From Physcomitrium patens (taxonomy: Eukaryota > Streptophyta > Bryopsida > Funariales > Funariaceae): a stretch of DNA of 64,000 bases. The position numbers and the translations under genes were made by a program. Where the stretch lies: NCBI RefSeq assembly GCF_000002425.4, contig NC_037264.1, forward strand, positions 11,857,941-11,921,940. Reading direction: 5' to 3'. Below are positions 46,251-57,952 of this stretch, in pieces (within the stretch, counting starts at the first letter, position 1; each line of letters starts with the position of its first letter). The notes beneath the pieces are model-generated. The model made no database searches, was not told the DNA's origin, and saw only the letters and a list, made by a program, of their open reading frames with translations.

Positions 46251-47645
46251 TGCAATCAGATACGGATTTTCGGGTGATTTTCAGGTTCGGATGGTTCGTC
46301 TCATTTGAGTGTTCGGTGGGTGTGTGGATGCCTGCTTGGTGTATGAGTGTGTGTGTGTTGAGATGAGGTTGTTGATCGTTTTGTGGGTAAAAAGTTTGTG
46401 AATTAGTTGGTTGGATCCAGTTCTCATGTTTGGTCTTAATTTGGTGGGCATTAAGTTCGGTTTGTATGCGCGCGAAATTCGATCTTCGCGTTCAACTTGA
46501 ATGTGTTGGTTGTTATGCTCTCGCACGGCTTTTGGAGAAGGAAATTGGGCGTCGCCTGTATACACGTCTGTTTGCCTTTGGTTGCGTCAATATGAGTAGT
46601 CATAGTCTGTTTGGGGAGCGTGGTTGTTTGGGTCTTCGTGAAAATCCTCATCGCCAACCCCGAGAGGTTCCACTGACGTGGTTTGTACGCATATAACTGC
46701 ATCTCGGGCCTTGCATTTACGCAAGAATTTATCGATTGTCAGTGTGAATTTTCTCATAACGCTCTATCGATTGCGACAATTGTACGCTGTGAGGGAAGTT
46801 CGTCAACTATCCTTATTCTTTATCACGTGTCCTTGATATTCGAACCTTGGTGACTGTACCTCTCAGATACATGTGGTGATAGGATTAGTTTCTTGCATGC
46901 CAAACGTGCGTTGTCTCTACTTTTAGAATCTCCACTTTGATATGCTCGCGATTTTGCTATCACCCCATTTGGCTCTTGAACTGTAAGCTCAAGTTTGCAG
47001 TACGTATTTCATGGACATTGTACAATTCGGGGCCGAATGTTTAGCGTGCACTCCGTCCGGCGCTTGTTGGGCTTTGGCGTATTTCTTGGTCCTTCTATGT
47101 ATTGTCTCTGAGTAGTTTTTGGTCCATGTCGTGATGGTAAATATTTTGGATGTCAATGGCAACGATTTCTCGTCTCTTTCGTTGTGAATTCTCGTATCTG
47201 ATCCAGATTTTGATCCAATCGTGGAGGCATGATTGATTTGCAGTGTATGGGGGTTCTTGTGGGTGTGCTTTCTAGTCTGTGTATGACGGTTCTGTATGGC
47301 TGTACAGTAGTTTAGTCATACCTGTTGGTTAGAGCTGCAGTCTCGTTATTGTGTGTTGTCTCGCTATTGCCTTTTAGTGAGTTGTCTCCAATGAAAGATG
47401 GCAGTCCATCTTGCGTGAGATTGATCTGAAGGGTGAGTACAAGCCACAGGGAGTTACTGTGTACTTCGGTTCTGCAGAATGTGATTGCTGAAGTGCAATG
47501 TACCCACTGAAAAATGTCTTTCTGAAAGTGTCGTTCCTTCATGGCATTTTCTGCAGTTGATAGGGATGGGATTTCAATCGTGCGAACTGTAGGGTGCGTT
47601 GTTTGTAATTTTAAGTGCATTCAAGAGACAAGGAGAGGGGACACC
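46251..47645 (+). other. Probable 5' leader intron(s) of the Yippee gene
   Basis: Balanced to T-rich sequence between the GC-rich island and the Yippee ATG. It contains acceptor-like TTTTCTGCAG near 47550 and no reading frame with a recognisable product. The splice structure of the leader cannot be fixed from sequence alone. Confidence 0.4.
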
Positions 47646-48918
47646 ATGGGCAGGTTGTACTTGATACAGTTGGATGGGCGCATCTACAGCTGTCGACATT
47701 GCCGCAGTCACTTGGCTCAGTGTGATGAGCTGGTCTCGAAGGTGTGGAAGTCAATTTCTTGAGTTCTTCGGTCTCTCCTGTATTATAACTCACCTGGTCT
47801 CGATATTTGCAATTTTGACATCTGGTTTTCTTCGCTCTTACGGTACAAGTTTGAATGCTTTAGATTGACGCTTGTCATCTAAAATTTGTTGTTCCATGTT
47901 TTCATTGTCTCGTTCGCTCTTTTTGCAGTCATTTCACTGTCGGCACGGGAAAGCCTACCTTTTTAACACTGTGTAACTGTCTATCCCCTCTTAATGCCTG
48001 GCGTCGTAGTAACCTACGCATTATTGCATTTCTCTAGTAAATGGGATCATCATTCACATTTTGTTTCAGAAGTTTCAAGAACCGTTTCTTTACGTGTCAC
48101 ATTGGTGATTTTGAAATACCTACCCAAGATGTGTAGAGGAGAATTAAATCAGACTTGCATTGGCAGTAAGCACATTTAAGAAGCTTGAAGTGAGAGGTTC
48201 TTAAGACTTTCTTTCTTTGCTTTTTGAATGTTTTTTAGATGAGAAACTCGGTTACAGAAATATCTTGTAGTCTGAAGAGCTCGACTTGAATTGCAGGGTG
48301 AACGTCTCTGTCGGGCCACTAGAGGATCGAATGATGACCACCGGCAAGCATGCGGTGGCTGATATTTTCTGCAACAGTTGCCAGCAAGTTGTGGGTTGGA
48401 AATATGTATTACTTCTTAAACATACCTCTATCTCTAGTCCTGTATTAATCAAACCTCAGTGAACATTCATGCTGCCCCTTATTCTTGGAACACTTGGGGA
48501 AAGAATCAAACATTGCAGTGGAAATTTCTTTGCGTAGTTCTTCTGTGGGGTCAAAATAGGAGCAAGACCTTATTTACAAGTTTTGGGGTGCATTGCATGA
48601 CATATTCGATAGTGAGTAACTTCAGGATGGCACTTTTTACCTGGTTTCGGTAAACACCTTTTGGAATGATCTCTAATCTTTTCTGGAGATGTCTGTTGTG
48701 ACGTGAATGCAACTGGTAGAGTTCCATCCTTTTGATTTTGTTTGGGGACTGAAATTTTCAAGTCTTTCAGTTTGGAATTCTTTTTCGGGTGTGTGTCTTT
48801 CTCAAAGATAAAGTGTTAAATACGGTTTATCTGTGGTGAGCAGGAAGTGGCTTATGAGAAGAGCCAGAAGTACAAAGAGGGCAAGTTTATTCTTGAGCGG
48901 TATGCCCTGCTCCCGTAG
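47646..48918 (+). CDS. YPEL: Yippee-like zinc-binding protein
   Basis: Small conserved eukaryotic protein with a Mis18/cereblon-like zinc fold; molecular role in plants is unsettled. Four coding exons join cleanly: 47646-47741, 47929-47972, 48297-48405 and 48844-48918 (stop TAG), all GT-AG with phases 0, 2, 0, giving 107 residues. The protein starts [19 protein letters not shown]. The two zinc half-sites are CRHC (residues 16-19) and CNSC (72-75). Family motifs [41 protein letters not shown] and [14 protein letters not shown] are all present and intact. Length is in the normal range, ending soon after ILER as in short plant members. The ATG in ACACCATGG context is the first in frame and matches plant homologues. 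The GC-rich island upstream is the likely promoter. Confidence 0.96.
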
Positions 48919-50600
48919 TTAGACATCCAAGTCACGCATATTTGCTCTGCCCCGTGAACCTGTCAGATGTCGTGGTACTCCATGTAGATATATGATTATC
49001 TCATGGAGCATTTTGGACTGCATTTGAATCAAGCTGAACACACTCACTAATAGCCACATCCACTGAGATGCACCATCGGAAACTCCACAAGAAGAATGAG
49101 AGGTGTGGTTTTTGTGGTAAGCTTTGGTTGGAGCACCTGTCAATCATTCTCTTTACTGCAACAGAGCCAAGATGGTCGATGGTGACGGCATCGATACATT
49201 TCACTTTAGCGATGGAGATGATGAGTAATTCATCACATTATCCTCTCCACAGCTCAGGGCGCTGTAGTGGCGCAATCATTTGAAGGTGCTATTTGGTGCA
49301 TTCTGCAAACCAAGACTCAGCATTGGGCCTCTTCAACATCATTGGTTTCAGTTTTTCTGTTATTTCTCTTTCTATTTGTGAAGATCAATAATCCATTTCA
49401 TGGGCTTGACCCAGCGGAAAAATCGCTGCATTGATTTGGACAGAGTTCTTATAGTATACTTGTACAAATTTAAAAATGCCCAATGTGCGCTTCTAGAAGC
49501 AAACACTGACACAGATAGATGTACATACTGTTTTCTCGAAGTTTTTCACGTGAAATTATTAATTTTTTCTTTCATACCATTTCTCCCAATCATCTTACCT
49601 CACAACATAGTATCTCTTTTTCTCCCGATAGCGTTTATTACTTCTATTCAGCAATGCCTCTGTATCAATTATGAAACAAATCAACATGGACTTGGCTGTC
49701 AGACCTTTTTGCTGCACATGAGTGAGAAGTAGAAGATTCAAACAATCTTACACTTAGGTGTCAATCTTCTGATGTTGCCAATGTGGGCTTCAGTTCAACA
49801 CTGCCTGTGGATAACCGCATTACATCAGCCGGCATTGATGGTACCTCGAACTGCAGTGTCCCGTAGCTGCAACTGCTAGCTTGTGCGCTACATTGTTGTG
49901 TCAGTAAACTGTTGACACTTCAAAAAGCAGCTCTGTCCCAGTAAGTTAGCGATTACGGAGTTTCACAGCCTGGGATAGACTGGATCCAGCCAAACTCTGC
50001 CTGCATCAGCAGCTTCCTCATCATTCGCACTCATGTTGGCTGTTCATCGCTTTGAATTACATTATTGGGTGCTTCCTGGCCGGAAGGGCAATATATTATG
50101 TTCTTCACAGCTACCTGTGCAGATCCATGAGGACGAATACCGAAACATTGACTGCACATTCTCTCGATGAGGATTCTTCAGGGTTTATGATGCATCCACA
50201 GCAAGGCCACTCCTACCTCTCTCTCTCTTCTGCTAGCTTATATAAGTGAGTTGATGAGGCCTGCACTGGATATCTTTTCAAAAAACTGTGCAGATTTATG
50301 GCAATAAAGGCTTGTGAAAGTGTGCAGTGGTGTGCACAACAATGGCCCAGTTGCAATGCTACATTGACCATCACACCCACTTTAATGGAATATAGTCTGA
50401 AGTCAACTGTCATACTCCACCAACTCTCGCCACCCACTTCGGCAGGATGAATGTGGACACGGCAGTTTTGTGGTACCGGCGAGATGGTCTCGGTGAAGTA
50501 GACTGGTGAACCTTAGTGCAATCCTTTCTTGCCATCAGACTTCTTTCAGAGAAAAGCATGGTGTAAGGGGTGATTAGGTTTAGAGGAGAAAGCGAAATGT
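48919..50600 (+). other. Downstream region of the Yippee gene, no second gene recognised
   Basis: Balanced base composition suggests transcribed or formerly genic DNA. Short frames occur on both strands (for example 49400-49732), but none shows a family motif. It probably includes the Yippee 3' untranslated region; the only clear polyadenylation-like hexamer is AATAAA near 50301, which is too far to assign. Confidence 0.4.
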
Positions 50601-52471
50601 TTCAATTATTTTAATGATTGTGATCGGTTGAAATTAAGAAGTCTCTTTAAGTTGGCTTTATTTCTAGAAAAATCAACCGAAAAGGTCATAAAAAGAAAAG
50701 ATGACATAAAATGTGTGTGTGTGTGTGTTTTCTTTTTTCCTTTTTTGGTTTTTTTGCTACATAAAATGATTAATTTTTTTTCTTAGTGTTTGTATTGGAG
50801 CCACCTTTAAGAGGTGATTTCTACAAAAGATTGAAAAATTGGATCAAGAAATTGCTAAGAATATCTATAAAATTATAAAAATTAAATTTTATATTTCTAA
50901 TTAATATCACAACCAAGATTTGAGTTGTTATATGTACAATCATAATAAAAGGATTTATTTTTTGTGTTATAGCTTCTTTGTACTAAATACTTTTTCCAAA
51001 AGTTAAGGCTTCTAAAAAAACAACTTTTCTTTATCAAGTAAGGACCTACATAAGGCTATTAAAGCATGGTGTTTCCAACTATGCTTCTAAGTTTGAAGAT
51101 CTTTTTAGTTTCTTTACTAACTTGTATAAAGCTTTTGTAAACTTTGTATTGAGGTTTCATGAAGTTAAACAAAATATATCTTTGCATTACATATAGTAAC
51201 GTTTTGAAGCTTTGATTTACAAACAAATGTCTATTATAGATTTATAGAGTAATTTATTCTATAGCCAATAAGTTTAAGTTATAAAACATAAAAAAATAAT
51301 GTGTATTTGAGCCATAATGTGCAAAGTAAATTAAATAATTAAAGAACTTACTCCAAAAGTCTGTACTTTTTGTAGGTAAAATTTAAAATAAAAAATAATG
51401 TGATTTTACTATAGTACTATTAGTTCTTGTTTCTTATTGAAATAATATATATAATATTATTTAAATTTTAATCATCATTTACTAAAATAAATAAGGAATA
51501 ATTTATTACATATATATTCACAAAATATAAATTTTGAAATAATATTTATTTTTAAATGAGGAGGTGAAAATTTATTATTATGTTTATTTTTCATATTTTA
51601 ATTATTTTTTGTTACAAATGAAGTGATGTTGGATATTACAAAAAATAAAGAAGTATGAACTACAATAATTTTTGTAATAATCTAATGCTCAATTTAATAT
51701 TTAATTTCACTAAATTTCCATAAAATTATTAATTATAATAAATTATAAATAATAAAGTTTTCTATATATATATATGGTTTATTAAAAAAACTAAAAAAAC
51801 ATAAAAAAATGATAAATATTAATCAATGTATGAGTTATATTATTTTATTATATTTTAAAAAAATATTTAAAAGAGAATATACTAAGTTTTGGTTGTTATT
51901 TCATGCGACTTCAAAAAACAGACATAGATGATTATAAGAGAAGCTAAAAACATTGCCTCGAACTTTAAAATGCCAAATTTGTATAAATCTTTGTTCAAGT
52001 CTACTTTTTGTATAGGCAATGTAAAAGGAAAAAAAATAATTAAATGTTTTTCTTGATGAGATTTTTTTTGAAAAAACATATTTTTAATCAATTTTAAAAT
52101 AATTATAATGTATTATTATATTTAATCAAGTAATTTATGAACTAAATTAATGGTATAAACTTTAGATGTATTTTATTATAGATTTGGAATATAAAATAAT
52201 TGATAAACGATTTATCTTTAAAAAATCAATAACTTTTAAAAATCATAAAAGATGTCTTATAAATATTCTATTTTTATTTAAATTAATCTTTATATAAATA
52301 TTTTTTCTATTTTATTTTTTGAAGCATTTTATAGGAGACAATACTATTGTATAAATTCTTATGTGATAAATTGTACAATCTACTCCAAACTTACCTTTTT
52401 TGAGTCACTTTTTATGATTAAATTAGATAAATATATGATGACATAGAACAAAATTTAATTAAACAAATTTT

Positions 52472-52478
<7 letters not shown>

Positions 52479-52507
<29 letters not shown>
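52479..52507. repeat. (TA)n microsatellite
   Basis: About 29 bp of TA. Confidence 0.95.
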
Positions 52508-52512
<5 letters not shown>

Positions 52513-52609
52513 TTTATAATCTCCACATACAATATGATAGGTTTTTTTAGATTTGGAGACATATGATATTTATATTTATAGGAATATGTTGTAATTTTAT
52601 AGGAATATG

Positions 52610-52614
<5 letters not shown>

Positions 52615-52655
<41 letters not shown>
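52615..52655. repeat. (TA)n microsatellite
   Basis: About 41 bp of TA. Confidence 0.95.
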
Positions 52656-52657
<2 letters not shown>

Positions 52658-52765
52658 GCCATTTTTTTGAATAATTAATAAATGTAATTATAGAGAAAAA
52701 TTAAAACTTATAATTTTTATAAATTTAAACATGTTTTTAACTTTTTTGTGAACAAATAGATCTTA

Positions 52766-52769
52766 CGTG

Positions 52770-52807
<38 letters not shown>

Positions 52808-52808
52808 C
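52766..52808. repeat. Compound (GT)n(AT)n(CA)n repeat
   Basis: ACGTGTGTGTACATAT, then TA units, then GCACACACAT; nearly palindromic overall. Confidence 0.9.
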
Positions 52809-53060
52809 ATATTTGCAAAGGTATTGATTTCAGATGGTTGTGTTGGAAGAAGTGCTTACGGTTTTCTTTAAATAGTTGTTTCAAGAGTTTTCAAATATTG
52901 AAATGCATATTATTAGTCTTACTCACGCATTTCTCATTTTCTCAAAAAAGTATGCAACTTTGGTTGTTCAAGTCCATTATTGTGGTACTAAATTGCATCA
53001 CTGCATGTAACCATGCAATCTGGGTGCAACGTGCACACACAAACACCACCTCAAACTAAG

Positions 53061-54211
53061 CACAACCATCCGAACATCAACCAGAAAAATTGAACAAAAA
53101 CCTGCCTATGTTAAATTAACGAACACACAATGTGTGAAGTAGAATTCACTGTATCCTCACTATTCTTAATATCAAAAGATTTACTTGGTTTCCCTCAGAA
53201 GGTGATCCCGGAGACGATAATCTCATTCTGGGTCACATCTCAAGCACTGAATGAATAATCCAGACCTTATCTTTCCTATTTGGAGCTTTTATCTTTTGGT
53301 GTGTGTGTGTGTTGCAAAGAAGGGGGTTTGGCTGTGATGAGAGGATGAGACAGTTCAAAGCCATCCAGAAGAAAAGCCAAAAAAAAGCGTGTTTCTGCTC
53401 CAGGATGGTTGCAGAAACAGGATAAAATGCATTCCAGGATATGGTTGCAGCATGGTTTGCGCTGCAGCATCTTTGCTAAAGGAGACCCACTTGTTGGTTT
53501 TCCATTTTTTCCATCTCGGCATCATCGACTACACCGAACTAATAGCTTTTGTCTTTCGCCCCTTCCGATGCAGCCTCCAAATTTAGTCACCTCTGGCTCT
53601 CGGCATTCCAATCTCATGTCTGGCCACTGTTTCGATGCAAAGAGGGTCAGTAGTTCATGTGAGCACCTCGAAAAGTGTGTGAAAAGTTCAAGTTGCTGGG
53701 ATCCAAGATGATGAAGATGATGGTGATGATGATGCAGCTATCGTCCTGTAGTGAAGGCTTTCAATCACCTGGACACAAAATAGTGACTCACATATTAGTA
53801 TGTGTAATGTGTTTTTAACTGTCTTTCATCGAATATTACTCGCGGAATCAAGAGTTTAGTGCAGTATGTTGCTGTGGACTAGTAATAGCTAACATGGAGG
53901 AACGATAGAATTATCGACACTGGGTGGGAGATACAATCTTGAGCTTGTACGCAAGCTCGGAAGGGTCTTTCATCACATTGACAAACTGGGTGTAGATGTG
54001 CATCAGATTGCACAAAACATTCTCAACGACATCAACTTTAAAGCGAACAAATGTAGGCTGCAAGATGGAATAGTAATGAAGGATTGTGCAGGTCGATGGA
54101 GAAAATAGAGCACCTGCAAGAAATTTTCCACAGGGCTGTATCGGCTTCATTTCCACATACGAAGTGCATGGGTTGAAATTATATTGTCTCTGCTTCAGCA
54201 AAGTAGTTTGC

Positions 54212-54245
<34 letters not shown>

Positions 54246-54621
54246 TGTGGAATTATCAACATGCTTTCTTTGTTCACCAGATGGTCTCTATGAAACCACA
54301 CGTGCGGAGATGGCAAACACAAAACTTTGTAAGTTACAAGGTCTGCAAGGACAAGAGTTCTCTTTCCTGTTTCGTTTAGAAACACAGTTTTGCAAAGACT
54401 GGTAACATCGCCGTCCGGAGAGCCACAGATGCGACTTGATGTCGGTTACAGAACTGAGAGTATTCTCGGTGATTCTGAATGGGTTTCCGTCGACAATGAC
54501 TCGTAATTGTGATATGTGTTTCTATTGTGTAACGAGGCAAGATGTGTCATTTGGAAAATTCATTGCATGGATTCATAGGCATTTGCACCACAATATCGAC
54601 GAGGTATTCTCGACTGTTAAG
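53061..54621. other. Balanced-composition region, no recognised gene
   Basis: GC content rises to gene-like levels. Frames exist on both strands (53409-53711 plus; 54201-53911 minus, ending SELAYKLKIVSPTQCR), but I cannot match any to a family. A 31-T run (54214-54244) and a GATGAT run (53709-53735) lie inside. It could be a non-coding transcript, a fast-evolving gene or decayed gene sequence. Confidence 0.35.
54214..54244. repeat. Poly(T) tract, 31 bases
   Basis: Uninterrupted T run; on the minus strand this is poly(A). Confidence 0.98.
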
Positions 54622-54623
54622 TG

Positions 54624-54649
54624 ATATATATATATATATATATATATAT
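54624..54649. repeat. (TA)n microsatellite
   Basis: About 26 bp of TA. Confidence 0.95.
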
Positions 54650-54875
54650 CATTTTTCTGCATCCGTTTCAGGGCATTTACAGGTGGTCATAAAGCGAATA
54701 ACGTGCTGGTGCTTCGATGCTGTACTGGTAACCCAGCCTCGCATTTCCTGATGAAGAGATTGCCAACTTATCAGCAGCGAAAGAAGAAAAACAACGATAG
54801 GATATTTTCACAACAATTGTGCAGGTTTGAAACTTGGCCTGAGTCAATGATTCCATGACAGTGGTAGCAAAGAAA

Positions 54876-55113
54876 GAGATCTTTTTGGAAATCCTTTAAT
54901 AAAGATAAATCTGGATATCTAGATGGCGGCAAGAAAACTGTCTGTCGAAATCAGAAAGGAGGGTCGGATAAAGGCGCTGTGGTAAGTCGGAACGAGATCA
55001 AGGAGACAACGGCAGCAAACCTCTGGGGGAAGCGGGCAAAAGACCTTGGCTACAAACCCAAACCTGCAGGCTATCAAAAGTACAAGGAATATATCCAGAT
55101 GCTTGATGGTTGA
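54876..55113 (+). CDS. Unrecognised candidate terminal exon
   Basis: A stop-free frame ends in TGA at 55111-55113 and reads KSGYLDGGKKTVCRNQKGG, then EIKETTAANLWGKRAKDLGY and KPKPAGYQKYKEYIQMLDG. The amino-acid mix (Lys, Gly, Tyr, Glu) and balanced codons look like real protein, unlike the low-complexity frames around it. An upstream frame in another phase (about 54622-54858: HKANNVLVLRCCTGNP, MKRLPTYQQRKKKNN) could be a preceding exon. A 3' hairpin and AATAAAG follow at 55174-55236. I do not recognise the family and propose no function; it may also be chance or a captured fragment. Confidence 0.3.
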
Positions 55114-55173
55114 GAGTGAGAGATCGAGATCATAGAGAAACAGGTAGAGAGAAAGAGAAAACTTATGATTTTC

Positions 55174-55232
55174 TTGAGCTGTTTCAATACTGTGGATTAC
55201 TTAATCCAATCCACAATATTGAAACAGCTCAA
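55174..55232. other. Perfect-length 25-bp hairpin with 9-nt loop
   Basis: Left arm 55174-55198 (TTGAGCTGTTTCAATACTGT...), right arm 55208-55232, complementary along all 25 positions with a single G-T pair. Loop ACTTAATCC. The polyadenylation-like AATAAAG overlaps the end of the right arm. It is too short for a typical plant microRNA precursor. It could be an RNA structure in a 3' untranslated region or a small inverted-repeat relic. Confidence 0.8.
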
Positions 55233-55239
55233 TAAAGAT

Positions 55240-55917
55240 CATCGAAGCGCACCTAGTTAAGTGGTGAGGAATCAAGCTGGACTATCATTTTAAAAGGTCC
55301 TGATGCTCCATCTGTGAATCAGTTGAAGTAAAAAGTTTTATCCTAAAAAAACACACACACTGATGTTAACTCTACACTACTCTAAATTACTCTAACAATT
55401 ACTTGTTCAGTTGCATAATTCTAAAATTAAATTACTATTTTTTCTATATCTTATTTTTAGGGAAATGATAAAGTGATCCAAATTTTTACTACATTGATCC
55501 ACATGCTTACATCATCATTGTACCCTTTCAATCCCATCCTCATTTCCAACTATTCCCATACTTTCAATTGTCACCCTTGTTTTGAACCCCCTGCCGCCAT
55601 CTTTAGCAATGGTTAGGAATAGAAAATGACTAAAAACATGGATGGGGGCTGCAAGAATGCAATGATGGTTAAGATAGAGTAGGTTGCTTTATCATTCCCT
55701 TTATTTTTATAATAAGTTTGTTTTATATTCTTATTTTTATTGTTGATGCTTTGAATAGTTTTCTTATTGGTTGTGATCAAGATTTTGAATTTTTGAGTGG
55801 TAAGGATTCCAATTGATTTGATCTTTTTGATTCAATTACAAATCTCAAGATGTTGATATCTTTTCTACTTTGATTTCAAATTGTTGGACTCCACATTCTA
55901 CTTTTGTTGTATTTGTT
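55240..55917. other. Intergenic DNA before the pectate lyase relic
   Basis: AT-rich, no clear gene. The last part (55800-55917) may include the decayed N-terminal end of the pectate lyase. Confidence 0.45.
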
Positions 55918-57154
55918 GATAATCCTATAGATAGTTATTGGCTTTGGAATTCAAACTAGTACAACCATCGCCAAAAGTTAGCTACATATGTGGTAGAATT
56001 TGGGCAAGATACTATTGGAAGAAGAGATGGATCAATTTATGAGGTTATTAACAATGTTAATAATCTTGAAAATTCCAAATCCAAGATTTTGCACTATGAA
56101 GCCACAAGAAATGAACCTTTCTAGATTGTGTTTTTTCATAATATGACCATCAAATTAAAAGGAGAATTTTGGATATCTACCTACAAAACCATTAATAGCC
56201 ATGGGATTGAAATCCATATCTACAAACAAATCTCTATTCACTAAGAAGAACATGTTATCATTCATAGATTGTGCATTCATGATATAATTCATGAGCTTAA
56301 CTCCTCTCAAATGCAAGTCTTTCAAATCAAAGTGGTTAACTATAAATCAAAACAAGATCCTTAGAGGGATGGGATCCAAATCTGGTCATTTAAACATGTC
56401 TAGATTGATCATTGTTATTTCTCAAATGCTCTAGATGGTTTGATTGATATTATCAAAGGTTCCACTAACATCACTATTTCTAAAAATTTCTTCACAAATC
56501 TTAAAAAGATAAAAATTCAAATTCAGATAATTTTTTGAAGTACAAAGTTTTCAAAAGTTAGTATTAAAAATTATTTTGACTCTTGAGTTGAAACTTTGAA
56601 AGCTTTAATGTGGATTTTTTTTATTATCCTACTATTACTCTTTTATTCTTTTATTATTATTAATTTTTTATTCTTGTAAAAAATAATACAATTAATGTTA
56701 TTGGATTCATTATCCAAGGATGAAATAGACAAAAACATGCATGTAACGATTCCCTTAAGCAAATTTGGATCCAATCTTGTTCAAAGAATATCAAGGTAAG
56801 GATTTCTTTTCATTTTAAAGTTTTGTTGGATTTGGTTTTTTTTGAATTTTTCTCAAGGCTATGGAAATTGAAAAGAAATGACAAAATAATTTAGAAATAT
56901 GAATCTTTGAATTTAGAGCTCAATATGGAATTATCCATATTATCAACAATGATTATTCAAATAGTTGGGACAAGTATGCAACTAGTAGAAGTGAGGATCC
57001 AACTATACTTAGTAAAGGCAATTATTTCAAGCCAAAAAAATTCAAAGAAGTTACTAGACATTTTAATGAACAAAATAGTCAAAAAAAAGTTGCAAGCATG
57101 TTGGTATGTCTTGCTCAAAGAATTCTAGATATTATCAAAAACATTAGACCTTAG
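55918..57154 (+). pseudogene. Pectate lyase (polysaccharide lyase family 1) pseudogene
   Basis: Relic of a secreted enzyme that cleaves pectate by beta-elimination in cell walls. 55918-56520 reads, in one frame, DNPIDSYWLWNSN, LATYVVEFGQDTIGRRDGSI, YEVINNVNN, MTIKLKGEFWI, YKTINSHGIEIHI, HVIIHRLCIHDI and IDHCYFSNALDGLIDI, KGSTNITISKNFFT, following the PL1 order closely. 56900-57154 resumes in another frame with YGIIHIINNDYSNSWDKYA, SEDPTILSKGNYF and FKEVTRHFNEQNS, the usual C-terminal part, ending TAG. The middle (56530-56900) is scrambled and lacks the catalytic RMPRCR segment. In-frame stops replace Trp (NSN-stop-Y, PF-stop-IV, HV-stop-ID) and Gln codons. No signal peptide is recovered. Confidence 0.88.
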
Positions 57155-57283
57155 TCTCCTAAAAAACTTAGAAATTAGATATTTAGTTTTTGTAGAAAAT
57201 TTATTAATAATAATGGTGATTATTAGTCTTTAATATTAATGAAATAACTAATCAATTTGACTTAAAAAATCTACTGAATAGAT

Positions 57284-57287
<4 letters not shown>

Positions 57288-57321
<34 letters not shown>
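57288..57321. repeat. (TA)n microsatellite
   Basis: About 34 bp of TA. Confidence 0.95.
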
Positions 57322-57322
<1 letters not shown>

Positions 57323-57674
57323 TTATATAATCTTTATTTTTTTATTTTTTTATACTTGAAACACTACATCCATCTATGATATATAGCAAAAGTGTTACTA
57401 CAAAAGGTTTTTATTTTTTATTTCTTATTTTTAAAGAATATAGTCTGAAGAATCCAATTTTTGTTCTACAAGTAGTTTTATTTTTTTAGATGTTTTATAG
57501 CGTGCATTGAAGCATTACATTTTTATTGTGTTTAATTTTTAAAAAAAATACATATTTGTCTTAGTTAATTTTTTTTCTTTGTAATTTTATATAAATTAAT
57601 TTATAATTTATAATTTGATAGTTTTAATATTGTATTATTTAATTTAGCATATATAATTCAAAGAGTAAAATTGA

Positions 57675-57679
<5 letters not shown>

Positions 57680-57707
<28 letters not shown>
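57680..57707. repeat. (TA)n microsatellite
   Basis: About 28 bp of TA. Confidence 0.95.
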
Positions 57708-57914
57708 GAAACATATAATCAAAGGATTAATTTAATTCAGTTTGATTTTGATTCTTTCTTTTTTGTATAATTATCATATCTATTGTTGTCGGAAGGTGCA
57801 AATTAAGAAATGGAATTTGATTTTTTATATTTCAATATTAATATTAATATTTTTTTTAATTATGATATATTTTATTTTAGAATAGTATAAAATCAAGAGA
57901 TGATTATGGTTATA

Positions 57915-57916
<2 letters not shown>

Positions 57917-57949
<33 letters not shown>
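57917..57949. repeat. (TA)n microsatellite
   Basis: About 33 bp of TA. Confidence 0.95.

Positions 57950-57952
<3 letters not shown>

Larger units (their letters stand above)
50601..53060. other. AT-rich intergenic DNA with microsatellites
   Basis: Strongly AT-rich. Beyond simple repeats I recognise no gene or mobile element. Confidence 0.6.

Noticed and set aside
46281-46702. Small frames on both strands upstream of Yippee
   Set aside because: Mutually overlapping, GT/CA-rich and without homology; more likely leader intron.
49400-50250. Second gene downstream of Yippee
   Set aside because: Short frames on both strands, no splice-consistent assembly and no recognisable motif.
54179-54405. 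Phe-rich or Lys-rich frames
   Set aside because: They are produced by the 31-T tract, not by coding sequence.
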